NCBI GenBank assembly: GCA_015680905.1 | Contig: CM027379.1 | Location: forward strand, 90,171,501-90,235,500 | Direction: 5' to 3' | Length of the DNA stretch: 64,000 nucleotides | Source of the DNA: Coptis chinensis | Lineage: Eukaryota; Streptophyta; Magnoliopsida; Ranunculales; Ranunculaceae | Part shown: piece by piece, positions 10,781-21,064 of the stretch | Layout: each line of letters opens with the position of its first letter | Numbering within the stretch: the stretch's first letter is position 1 | The notes under the pieces: generated by a model | Databases searched by the model: none | The model's input: the letters and a program-made list of their open reading frames with translations, nothing else | What the model was told of the DNA's origin: nothing | Program-made: the position numbers and the translations under genes

Positions 10781-11169
10781 GTAGGGAATCCTGACAGACT
10801 ATCAATCAGTGTGGTGAGAAGTCCAAAAGTAAATAGTCGCCTTGCGTGAAACAACGATAAGGTCCCACTGCATGGGAATCAAATATGTTCTCCATGCCTG
10901 CTGATAAAGTTGAATAAAGTTTGTCGCAATGGATGGAAGAGTATGGAAAAAGATAAGGCCCTCCTGCAAACAAATTTAAAACAATAGTTTAAAATTGGTC
11001 TTGAAATGATGGTTTATTAATAACAACAAGAATTATTACAACCTAACGATGCACTATCCTTAACCACTGTTTAACAAGAGAAAACATAAAAAGACAAAAG
11101 AGGTTGACTAAGAGATAAACATAACCTAAAAACCTAATTTTTAAAGGTGGAACAAAATCCAGGGCTTTG
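10781..11169 (-). other. Spacer between B1 ORF2 and ORF3
   Basis: Non-coding, AT-rich. It holds the ORF3 promoter-like box at one end. I see no other feature. Confidence 0.6.
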
Positions 11170-12240
11170 TTAATGATGAGGATGACTAAATGGAAGCAGT
11201 TCATTTACAAGATTGTTGAGGTGATTAACTTGCTGGATGAGCTGCTGTTGAAGTTCAACCTGGTGTGTGGAAAAATCGCTTTGGTTATTCATTATGATAT
11301 TGTGATTTTCCAAAAACTGTGAGTGGTTTTGCAAGAATTCTTCTTGTGCCACTTAATGTATTGCCTGAACTTCCTGTAATTCCAGCAGACTTGTAAAGAT
11401 GACTTCCTGACGGGCGTGTAGGGCTCGCAAGCCTTGGTGAAGAAAATGAATGCCCTTCATAGGATTAAAGGGCATTTTCATTAAAGAAATTTTCAAAGTA
11501 TGGGTTTTGGTCTTCTTGTTCCTCTGTCAGGTTCATTGGAGTATCTGGAGTTCAAAAACCAGCGGCATACACTGCGTGAATTATAGTAAGGCCAGCTATT
11601 TGAAGAGGTATTTATGGATAAACAACTTGATAACCCCAATGCAACATAATTTTCGTGACTAGAGTAGGCAAATGTGTTAATCGTTTTTTAGGCCTGGTGA
11701 TCGAGTTATAGAGATATTGGATTATGCAAAATTTATCCCTTTGAGTCTGCATAACCCAGAGTAGGTGGAGAAGAGGTTTGGTCACTTCAGATGTTTGGGA
11801 TGTTCCCATCACATTGTGTCATAACCAGTGAAGCACGGTTCATTGATTCTGTTTCAAAGAACGCTGAAGAACTACGTGGTTTTTGTTTTCGAGTTCGCCA
11901 CGAGATATAGTGGCATTCAGTAGTTGTTTGACGATATCAAATGGTGATTCCTGAAAATGCATCACCGGGTTTATCATTGGAATTTGAAGGATTTCGGAGA
12001 TGATTTCCCTAGTCAATTCAAAACGTTGTCCATGGGAATGGAAATAGAATTTACCATGGGTAGGTTCGCTAAATTGGTAGAACATCAAAACCAATTCTTT
12101 GGAATAAGCAGCTGCCGAATGATATAGAAGAGGCATCCATCCTTGACGTACAATTTATGTGTTAAAATATGGAGAAAATAGGCCTTCATGAAAAAAATTT
12201 AAATAATTTTTCTCGAGCACTATTTTTTTAGTTGATCCAT
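11170..12240 (-). pseudogene. B1 ORF2: plant-transposon-associated domain plus C-terminal coiled coil, broken
   Basis: The ATG at 12240 corresponds to the B3 start MAQPRKITAEKDYL. Recognisable segments in order: KELVLMFYQFS, GKFYFHSHGQRFEL, REIISEILQIP, LKQNQ, TSEVTKPLLHLLWVMQTQR, LPTLVTKIMLHWGY. The TSxxSEV...LL...LPTLVT pattern is close to the second half of PF20167-like domains. The last 60 residues (EEFLQNHSQFLENH...LIQQVNHLNNLV) form a Gln/Asn-rich coiled coil ending before a stop at 11170. Possibly an oligomeric DNA- or protein-binding factor; not shown. Carries several breaks. Confidence 0.65.
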
Positions 12241-12305
12241 TTGAAAGTATAAGTGAGGTAAGAATAGTGAAGAATGAGTGAAATGAAGATGGGTGAAAGG
12301 AAGAG

Positions 12306-12312
12306 ATTTATA
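12306..12312 (-). promoter_or_regulatory. TATA box upstream of B1 ORF2
   Basis: Minus strand GGCTATAAATCTCTTCC, 66-72 nt before the ORF2 ATG. The B3 box at 32049-32055 is nearly identical (CCTATAAATCTCTTC) and sits 57-63 nt before its ATG. Confidence 0.6.
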
Positions 12313-12998
12313 GCCAAGATATGAACATTTACGGATCAGGATGGCAAGTGCAGTTAGATCCAGAATTAATATATGGGAAAAACACAAATAAAATATGTGC
12401 TCTTATCGTATCACATTTATGTTGTAGCACATTCAAATGAGAATTTCCCTGGTGGGTCTTTTAACATCAGATTCTCGAGAGAATTAAGAGGTGTTCATAA
12501 GTATTAGAAAATACGGAGGAAGGTTTTAGAGGGCAGTTAGACTAATACGTATTTTCTATTTTGATTTGTCAAATAGGGCATGTAAAGTCACTTCCCTAAG
12601 ACTGTTATTGAGGCATGCAAATAGATAGAACATATGGAGGAAAGGGCCACAGGGTAGTTAGACCTACACGTAAATTCTAAATTTTTGGAGCAAACTTCAA
12701 TAATGGAAGCTGGTTAGAGCTTACAAAGTGGTGTGCGCGACATAATGATTTGACCTTGTTTTGTTTTTGTGAATTTTTTATTTATTTTTATGGGTGTTCT
12801 ATTTTTTTTATATTTTTATTTTATTTTATTTTACTTTTTCTGTTTATGAAGAAGTAAAAATACAAATAATACATACAAACATAACATAGGCAATTTCTCC
12901 ATTTAATACATAAACCGTACAAATGTGTGAGAATTATTTAACACACCATGCTAATGTACGAAAATATTAAAGAAAAAGAAAGATAATTTTACCTAGAT
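12313..12998 (-). other. Spacer between B1 micro-protein and ORF2, with a repeated conserved motif
   Basis: Non-coding. It contains two diverged copies, about 125 bp apart, of a block with a GGAGGAAAGG-like part and a GGGYAGTTAGACYWAYACGT-like part (about 12509-12555 and 12632-12680). B3 has one copy at about 32195-32255. A low-complexity TTTTATTTTATT run lies at about 12775-12835. Confidence 0.6.
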
Positions 12999-13118
12999 CT
13001 AGATATTTTGAAGGATGTTATGCATAATCAAAAGCATGATAGCGATAAACACCCCTATCATGAAAACCTTGGATGCATCGTCACGTTGCTGCTTTTCAAA
13101 ATTTTCAATCGGATCCAT
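12999..13118 (-). CDS. B1 micro-protein: 39-residue single-pass membrane protein
   Basis: An open frame of 39 codons plus TAG on the minus strand. Residues 1-17 (MDPIENFEKQQRDDASK) are charged. Residues about 18-32 are strongly hydrophobic (VFMIGVFIAIMLLIM), followed by HNILQNI. The homologue in B3 (32701-32820) has exactly the same length, the same charged-then-hydrophobic layout and the same C-terminal MHN..QNI. A third, more diverged and broken relative lies on the plus strand in D (46712-46832). It sits between integrase and ORF2. A TATAAATA box lies 103-110 nt upstream in B1. Short enough to be missed by normal gene finding. Function unknown; a membrane anchor or viroporin-like role is conjecture. 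Confidence 0.65.
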   Translation of the reverse strand: MDPIENFEKQQRDDASKVFMIGVFIAIMLLIMHNILQNI

Positions 13119-13220
13119 GAACGAAACTGAAAGAGAGTAGAATGTTGAAGAATTAATTTGTTGAGAGATAGAGAATGGGATGAGTGAATTGAAATAGTGT
13201 GAGGGGGGGGGGGGGGTCGA

Positions 13221-13228
13221 TATTTATA
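13221..13228 (-). promoter_or_regulatory. TATA box upstream of B1 micro-protein
   Basis: Minus strand CCTATAAATATCGACC. It is followed by a C-run (the plus-strand G-run at 13202-13216) and a CACTC-rich 5' leader before the ATG at 13118. Equivalent boxes: 32901-32908 (B3), 46600-46607 (D), 48458-48465 (right duplicate). Confidence 0.6.
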
Positions 13229-14378
13229 GGTAGAGATATGACCGTTGGGGAAAGTGTGTGGAATAGTAGAGATCGCGTGGGCTAAAAAGCTCAAGCTCGT
13301 GACGTGGATCTGGTCGAAATTTTTGGTCCAAGCCCGAAAAGCATGCAGAATAGTAGAGATCGTGTGGGCTAAACAAAACTCAAGTACAGGACTTGGATCG
13401 GGTCGTTTTTTTTTTTGGAACTATATACAAATGTACAAGGGAAGATTAATGTGTTAGCAATACTGGATGGCCAGAAGACTCTCCACATAAAATCCCAGGC
13501 AACTGTCATGTCAGATCTAGAGCTAACCCATTCCAGCTAGACTGTGGCTTAAACTTTATGTTTTGGGGGCCGAGGGTGTAGGACGGTACCATCCTTGACC
13601 GTGCGAGGGGTGCAACGGTCTAATAATATTACCCTTATTACATATGGTATATCCTCAAACTACCCGAAACAAAATCAAATAGTGAACAACTAAGGGTTGG
13701 CCTGGTGGCATCCATTGCCCGTGTCCTGAGTAGGCAACATCTGAGGTTGAACACGAATCTCTTTGTGCACACTAGTAGTGCAAAAGGAAAATGTGAAAGA
13801 CACGAGTATATACATGTTGAGTCTTTTAACGTAAGATCTTCAAGATGATTATGAGTTTTTTAATGTTAGATCCTCAAGACGGTTCCCAACCCGTGGGAGC
13901 AATGGCGCGGTGATGAAGTTTATCCTACTCAGCTGGTGTTAGAAAAAAGTATAACTTATACCGGCAAGTATCATATAGGAATTTAAGACCGGGACAGAAA
14001 GGTGTTTGACAATGCATACACCACCCCATCCTTAGATCACGTCGTTTACGAGCAAAAGTACAATGACCATTATCTATTTGTGATAAGTGAGACTTACACC
14101 AAATGATTAGCTAAAGTCCGTGAGGCAGATAGTAGAAAAGGGAATAGAAGGAAGGAGGGGAAATTTTTGGTACCCATCGTTTACCAGACGACACGTTTAC
14201 TCGATTATCAGAAGACATTTATATTCAGTTCTGAAATAGTTGTTGTGGACTATGGTTCCGGTGCTAGCAACCACACACTCCAAGTGATATGAGAGAAGAA
14301 AAGAAAAGAGGGCCCAACTACCAAAATGGTGTACTCCCTTTTTAAAACACATGAAAGGAAGTACACCAAGAAAATTGA
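13229..14378 (-). other. B1 post-integrase spacer with tandem blocks
   Basis: No coding region supported. An 87-bp tandem duplication starts at 13261 and again at 13348 (GAATAGTAGAGATCGYGTGG). A short tandem motif near 13820-13880 contains GAGTCTTTTAACG and GATCCTCAAGACG units that are also present in B3 and D. The stretch 13900-14378 aligns with B3 35280-35760. Confidence 0.65.
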
Positions 14379-15560
14379 TCAGTCGGTGTAGACTGGATCT
14401 TGTAGAAGAGTCTTGTCAACATCTGGAGACCATAACTCGTTGTAATATTTGAGACATTGACCATTTACTTGAAATTCGTTGTTATCGTTTAAATTTTTCA
14501 AAGAGATTGCCCCATAAGGGGTTACAACAGAGACAATGAAAGGACCCGACCATCGTGTTTTCAATTTTCCTAGAAAAATGTGTAATCTTGAGGTGAAAAG
14601 CAAAATATTTTGACCAATTTTGAAATCTTTTCGTAAAATGTGCTTGTCGTGCACTCTTTTCATGTTGGCTTTATAGGATTTCGAGAGATCATATGCATCA
14701 CTCCGAATTTCATCAAGCTTATTGATTTGCAATTTCCTCTTTTCACCTACCGCATTGATATTATAATTGAGGCTTTTGATGGCCCATAGAGCACGATGCT
14801 TAAGTTCATCCGGCAGATGACAAGGTTTTCCTAAAACGAGGTGGTAAGGAGACATCTCTATAGGTGTTTGAAAGGCCATTTTATATACCCACAAGGCATC
14901 GGATAATCGGAGAGACCAGTCTTTCCTAGATGGATTAACTATTTTCTCCAAAATAGACTTTATCTTTCTATTAGATACTTCCACTTAGCCACTGGTCTGA
15001 GGATGATACGGAGTTGCCACTTTGTGGGTAACTCCATATTTATTTACTAATGACTCAAAAATTTTATTACAAAAATGTTTTTCCCCATCACTGATAATAG
15101 CTCTGGGGATACCAAAATGAGAGAAAATATTTTCTTTTACAAAAATTACTACAGTCTTATGGTCATTAGCATGACATGGTATTGCCTCAATCTATTTTGA
15201 CACGTAGTCAACAGCTACCAAGATGTAGAGAAAGCCATGAGAATTTGGGAAGGGACCCATGAAATCGATTCCCCTGACATCGAAAATTTCCACAAATAGA
15301 ATTGGATTTAAGGGCATCATATTGCGTTGAGTAATGCGACCTAGTTGCTGGCATCGAACGCATGCTTTGCAATGCTCATGTGCATCTCTAAATAGTGTGG
15401 GCCAGTAAAAGCCACATTGTAAAACCTATGTTGCAGTTTTCTACCACTGAAATGACCACCACAAGATTGTTCATGGCAGAAGGATAACACGTACATCATT
15501 ATGTTCCCAATCGGAAATGCAACGGCGTATGAGTTGGTCTGAACAATACTTGAAGAGTTA
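14379..15560 (-). pseudogene. B1 integrase
   Basis: Minus strand. Upstream part (about 15200-15400) matches the B3 stretch [13 protein letters not shown] and [16 protein letters not shown], the integrase zinc-region end and start of the catalytic core. The C-terminal 200 codons (14379-14984) are open: KIKSILEKIVNPSRKDWS, WVYKMAFQTPIEMSPYHLV, GKPCHLPDELKHRA, then KTRWSGPFIVSVVTPYGAI, the Athila-type integrase tail. Joins viral DNA to host DNA in living relatives. Broken. Confidence 0.85.
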
Positions 15561-15719
15561 GGGTCATCTTAGAAATAATATTTCATAGTGGAAAATAATT
15601 TTTTTTGGTCAGCATGAGACCAAGAGGAAGGAACTTCCTCAATAACAAGGTAGTTCACTATATCAGCGTACCAAGGAGAGGAAAAAATTGAGTACAAGTG
15701 CTCATCAAGGAAGGAATCG

Positions 15720-17301
15720 CAGATGGGTTTGAATCATTATCAACATCACTGACGAGCCTTGATAAATAGTCAGCAACAACATTCTCGCAACCTTTTTTAT
15801 CTATAATTTCCAAAGTAAACTCTTGCAAGAGAAGGATCCATTGGATTAATCTCTATTTAGCATCCTTTTTCGCGAGTAGGTAATGAAGTGCCGCATGGTC
15901 ATTGTAGACAATTGTCGAAGAACCAACTAGGTATGGATGAAACTTATCCAAGGAATATACTATAGCTAGGAACTCTTTCTCAGTGGTGGTATAGTTACGT
16001 TGAGCTTCATTAAGAGTTTTACTAGCGTAGTAAATGACAATGGGTTTGTTGTCTCGCCGTTGACCTAGTACTGCTCCAATCGCATAGTTGCTAGCGTCAC
16101 ACATAAGTTCAAACGGTTTAGACCAATCTGGTGGTTGAATGATTAGAGCAGTAGTCAGAGAGATTTTCAGAGTTTCAAATGCTTGTTTGCAATTGAAATT
16201 GAAATCGAATATGTCATCCTTAATTAGGAGATTGGTTAAAGGTCTAGTAACCTTTGAGAAATCTTGAATGAATCTCCTATAGAGTCCAGTATGGCCTACG
16301 AAGGCATTGATGTCACGAACCGTTCGTGGGATAGGGAGGGATGAAATCTTATCAATCTTTGCTTTATCAACCTCTATTCCATCTTTTGAAATAATATGTC
16401 CTAGAATGATTCATTTGGTAACCATAAAATGACATTTTTTCCAGTTAAGGACTAGATTTTTCTCTTCACAACGTGCAAAAACCTGAAAAAGATCTGATAG
16501 ACATTTATTGAATGAGTTACCATATATGGAGAAATCTTCCATGAAAACTTCTATAAAACGTTCAACCATATCACTGAAAATGTGAAGCATACAACGTTGG
16601 AATGTACCAGGGTCATTACAAAGGCCAAAATGCATTCATTTATATGCAAAGGTGCCAAAGAGACAAGTGAACGTTGTTTTTTCTTGATCAGCAAGATCAA
16701 TGATAATTTGAAAATAGCCTGAATATCCATCAAGAAAACAATAATATGCATGACCCGCTAAACGTTCAAGCATCTGGTCAACGAAGGGAAGAGGGAAGTG
16801 ATCTTTACGTGTTACCACATTAAGTTTGAGATAGTCAATGCAAATTATCCATTTCACTGGGATACGAGTGGAGATGCATTCATATTTTTTATTTCGCACA
16901 ACTGTAATGCTAAACTATTTCGGGACAACGTGGACTGCACTCACCTAAACACTATCAGAGATAGGGTATATAATATCAGCATCAAGTAATCTTAAAACTT
17001 CCTCCCACACCACATCCTTCATGGCGGGGTTCAGACGATGTTGCGATTCACGCGATGTCGTTGCTCTTTCTTTAAGATGTATGCGATAGGTGCACACGTT
17101 AGGGTCAATGCCCTTGATATCATCTAAAGACCATCTGAGCGTAGAACGATGTTCTTGAATGACATGAATTAAATAGCCTTCCTGATCGACAGTCAACTTG
17201 GATGAAATGATAATTGGGTGCATGCCATCTGGATCTAGATGTACGTACTTTAAATCCGAAGGAAGAGGCTTTAAATCAGGAGTGGGAGGAGTGGGAATCA
17301 A
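15720..17301 (-). pseudogene. B1 reverse transcriptase and RNase H
   Basis: Starts with PLPSDLKYVHLDPDG, SKLTVDQEGYLI and WSLDDIKGIDPNVCTYRIHL, the usual Athila lead-in to RT. RT fingers and palm follow (LKLNVVTRKDHFPLPFVDQM, FLDGYSGYFQI, FGLCNDPGTFQRCML, FSIYGNSF, then NLVLNWKKCHFMV). RNase H follows (CDASNYAIGAVLGQR, YASKTLNEAQRNYTTTEKEF, DHAALHYLL). Copies element RNA to DNA in active relatives. Broken in several places. Confidence 0.88.
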
Positions 17302-17465
17302 AGATTCTTGAGAAAGTTGTCTTCAGCAGAGAAGATGGATTGATGCTCCTTAAAATCGCCAGACAATGTAATAATAGAGTCAAAAAGTGGTACTAACTCT
17401 AATAACGTGGTGATGTCCTTAGTGTATGAGTCAACATCAAATTTTGAAGTACCAAAAGAAAGAAA

Positions 17466-18250
17466 TTAGTGCACTTCATCATTAGGAAAAGATTTGGTGA
17501 AATACCATTGCGTGAGGCTATCAACCATGCTAATCTCACCATTAGCATCTGGAATTTGTTTCATTAACTTGAAAACATTGACCTCGACAGAAAGATTTCC
17601 GAAGGACATGGTCATGGAACCATCCCTACAGTTTATGAGGGCATTTGCAGTTGCAAGGAAAGGACGCCCTAAGATGATCGGAATGGAGTCAATGGTAACT
17701 TCTGTATCCAAAATGACAAAATCGACAGGATAGTAAAAGTTTTGGACTTTTACAATGACGTTTTCCACAATGCCTTTAGGATACTTGATGGAGCGATCGC
17801 CTAACTGCAAAGTTATGGTGGTAGGTTTAAGCTCTGTAGACCTAGTTGTTTGAATAGGTAATATAGAAGTAAGTTCACACTTGTGCCTAGGTCTAGTAAT
17901 GCAGTAGCAGTATATTTGTCTCCCAATGTGCATGGAACGGTGGGTTTTCTTGGGTCCTTGTATTTGACAATACCATTCGTGTCCATAATGGAAGGGAACC
18001 GTTCTGTGAGGAATGCTTGTTGAGGAACATTGGTTCTCCTTTTGGTGGTGCACATATCTTTCAGAAAATTTGCATGTTTTGGCAATTGTTTGAGGGCCTC
18101 GAGAAATGGTAAGTTGATGGTCAAATTCTTGAACGTTTCTCGAATCTCATCAAAATTTTCATTAGGTTTATTCTTTGTCAAACGTGTAGAAAACGGTGTC
18201 TTTGGTTGGAATTTGGCATACAGATCAACTTGCTTATTTCCAGGTGTGGT
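17466..18250 (-). pseudogene. B1 protease
   Basis: Retropepsin-like region with ALLDLGTSVNLLLYYLF, LQLGDRSIKYPKGIVENVIV, FYYPVDFVILDTEV, and IPIILGRPFLATANALINC. The preceding linker shows LTINLPFLEALKQLPKHANF. Broken. Confidence 0.82.
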
Positions 18251-19394
18251 GGATGATAACTTGGTTGGAAATGGTGCTTCCCGCGTATGTTTAACATCAG
18301 AAACAAGTACATTAGGAGATGCAGCTATATTTGGGTGATCAGTTGGCATACGTATTTGATTATCTACGGTTTTGCCAAAACGAAGAGTAGTGACTGCATT
18401 CACCTCACCTTGGTTTGGATTACTTGTAGCTGGTGTATTGTTGAGTTCAAAGGCAGTGTTTGCTGGCTTAGGGTTTGGAACTGCTTGTCTAGGAAACACG
18501 CCCTTTTGACTCTTATCCTGAACCAAAAGTTGAAAAGATTGTTGGATAGACGTCATAATTTGAGATTGTTGATTCATGTATGCTAGGAAAGCCTCAGTCG
18601 TCTTATTAGCAGAAGGTTGAACAGGAGGAGCAACAGGAGCTAATTCATGGTTATTGTTGGTGGACTGAGGATGATATCCGTAACTTTGATTTATTAGAAC
18701 AAGGTTACGATTGTTTTGGTAGGTAGGATTTGAATTGCTCAGAACCTAATTTTGACCTTGTTGGTACTGCAGATTATTCCCTTGATGGTATGGAATATAG
18801 TTGGTGGATGGTCGAACAGGCGGATTGGTGAAACCTGGAGGAGCCATCTGCTGTATATTTGGTCGCCAAGTAAGATTCGGATGTTGTCTCCATGGTGCAT
18901 TAGGGATGTCGAATGCACAAGCTTCTTAAGATGTTTGGGCAGTGGAGTCATATAACAAGGGATAATATGTATCAGGATGGTCAGGATTTAGGCAAAGAAA
19001 ACATGGGGAAGTGTTAACGTTCATTGACCTATTTGGGTTTTTGATCGTTTACTTGAACTGCGAGAGCATCTACCTTCTTGGTTAGGGACTCAATCAGAGT
19101 TTTTAATTATGGATCAGGTTTTACCTCAAAGATAGATGTAACTTTAGAAGTAATATCTTAAAATGATCTTGAAGTATTAGTGTTACCCCAATGGGTAACT
19201 CTCAAAGCTTGTTTTTGAAGAAAATTGTATGCCTCAGTAACCTCTTTGTCCATGAAATAACTACCATTTATAATATCAAACGTTTCTTTTTGATAATCGG
19301 AAAGACCATTAAAGAATGAACAGACGAGGACAACGGTGTCAAGTTGATGATGGGACATTCTAAAATAAGATTAATAAAGTGACTCCATGCTTCG
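18251..19394 (-). pseudogene. B1 gag (3' two thirds, cut by element B2)
   Basis: Minus strand: DIINGSYFMDKEVTEAYNFL (the gag segment seen before the Athila zinc region), a CX2CX4H-type region near 18990, PNLTWRPNIQQMAPPGFTN, a Gln/Asn-rich tract, and FLAYMNQQSQIMTSIQQSF. Similarity to B3 gag continues past the homologous point in B3 (about 40730 onward) but ends here at 19394, where the B2 LTR begins. Also broken internally. Confidence 0.75.
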
Positions 19395-21026
19395 TGATAA
19401 GTATTAAATTAGACTTACTCCAACTTACACTTATATAAATTACCTTACTTTCGATTCATGTTGAAATATAGTTCGAGTAAAGGAATCGTCCCATGCCTAA
19501 CATTGAAGCACTTTTGGTTCACAACTTAACTAGACTACCCAAGAGAAACCTTAAATGAGAGAAGGCTTTAGGTGGAAGTTTTTACACTACGCTTTACTTC
19601 TTTTAATTATAAGTTACAAAAGTTACTAATAACAAATTTATTCTGAAATGACTAAAGAAGATAGAAGAGAGAGAAGTCTAGAGGATTAATTTACCATGTG
19701 ATTCAAACTACTATTAATGAAAAACATATTTGAATTGTTAGTTTTCATATTCACCTTGATTCATAGACAAATCAAAGTGAATAATTAAACTTTGATCCCT
19801 AGTATAATTTCTAAATCTCTAAAGAGATTCTACTAGCATGAGAGATTAAATTAGCACCCTATCTCTATAGCACTTCTTCAACCTCTAGTTTGTTTTCCAC
19901 TTTTAACTATTTTGTAATTGAAGTAAAAAATCAAACTTGTTAAATTTTACGCAATTGAGTTACATCTTCATTAGTAGAGTTATCCTCACATGGGTTTATC
20001 TAACCCTCCGCAAGGGATGAGTTAGCTCATGGTGAGATAACTACAACTAATGAAAATGAAGAAGAAGAAGAAGAAGAAGAGAGTGAAGGGCTACAAGGCC
20101 ACAAATCACAAGTAAATTGGCAAGTTTATTTAGAGTATTTTTTTGTGTGCTAAAGGTAATTGATTAATAAAAGAATAAGAGTTACATGGAATCCAAAGTA
20201 ACAAAACAGAATTAGAAATAGGGATACAAGGTCATTACTAGAATATAGTTATCTAGTTAACAAATCGAAAATAGGTAGTATAGTGGTTCTCCAAATTTTT
20301 CATGAAAGAGGGTCGAGATTCCCACCATATACTGTCTCCCACCATAAATAAATTATTTAGAGTACCACCCCTCCTATTTATAGTTTTAAAGGAGTGAAAT
20401 GGGTGGCCAAGATTACATCTTACATTTTAAATTCAAAGGTTACAAATTAATCTACTTTTATAATAAAATTTATTTAATCTAAGTAGAGAAAGTGGGTGAA
20501 TAGTAATTCCTATTACAAGATAAATAATTAGGAGTGGTTTGTGCATGTATTAAGTTGAGAAAGTGGGTGATTATATAAGCTTCCACTTAATGACATCATG
20601 ATGAATAGTAATTAGATTTTTGCTTTGTCTTGGTTCGGATCTATTTTAATTCCTAGTCTAGTAAATTGATAGAACCTATATACCATTGTGTAGAGATTGT
20701 CACGCTAATCGCTTTGATAGGTCACACGCCCAAAACGGAGTTCAGAGTAAAAAGATATGATTTTTTGAAGTTTCGTTGACTTTTCTGCAAGATTTGACCA
20801 AGGTTGACCCGGAATTGACTATTTTGACCAGGCTTCATGGGCTTGATTATGATCCTCTTTTCAGCTTCCAATGGGCTTCTTTTGGACTTGATAAAAAGGC
20901 TTTGTTTCCAATTAGCATATTCACCTTGTTTCCATGCCAAAATGCTGATTTTGTTGAAATTTCATCGTTTACATGTCGAAACCTGCAAAAGCATGGAAAT
21001 ATAATTACATTTTTGGGTGCTTCTCA
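19395..21026 (-). repeat. 3' LTR of element B2, inserted in B1 gag
   Basis: 1632 bp, TGATAAGTATT...GGGTGCTTCTCA. The polypurine tract directly follows on the plus-strand side, so this is a 3' LTR in minus orientation. It contains a (GAA)n run near 20058 and a TTAGCTCATG motif shared with the B3 LTR. The bases before it (CTTCG) are the presumed target sequence; the partner LTR is not in the window. A second copy lies at 54636-56271. Confidence 0.82.
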
Positions 21027-21064
21027 CACCACCCCCAAACAACATTTTGCTTGTCCTCAAGCAA
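21027..21064 (-). promoter_or_regulatory. Polypurine tract of element B2
   Basis: Minus strand GCTTGAGGACAAGCAAAATG...TTTGGGGGTGGTG immediately before the LTR start TGAGAAGC. Strong match to the Athila/Tat terminal signature. Confidence 0.88.
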
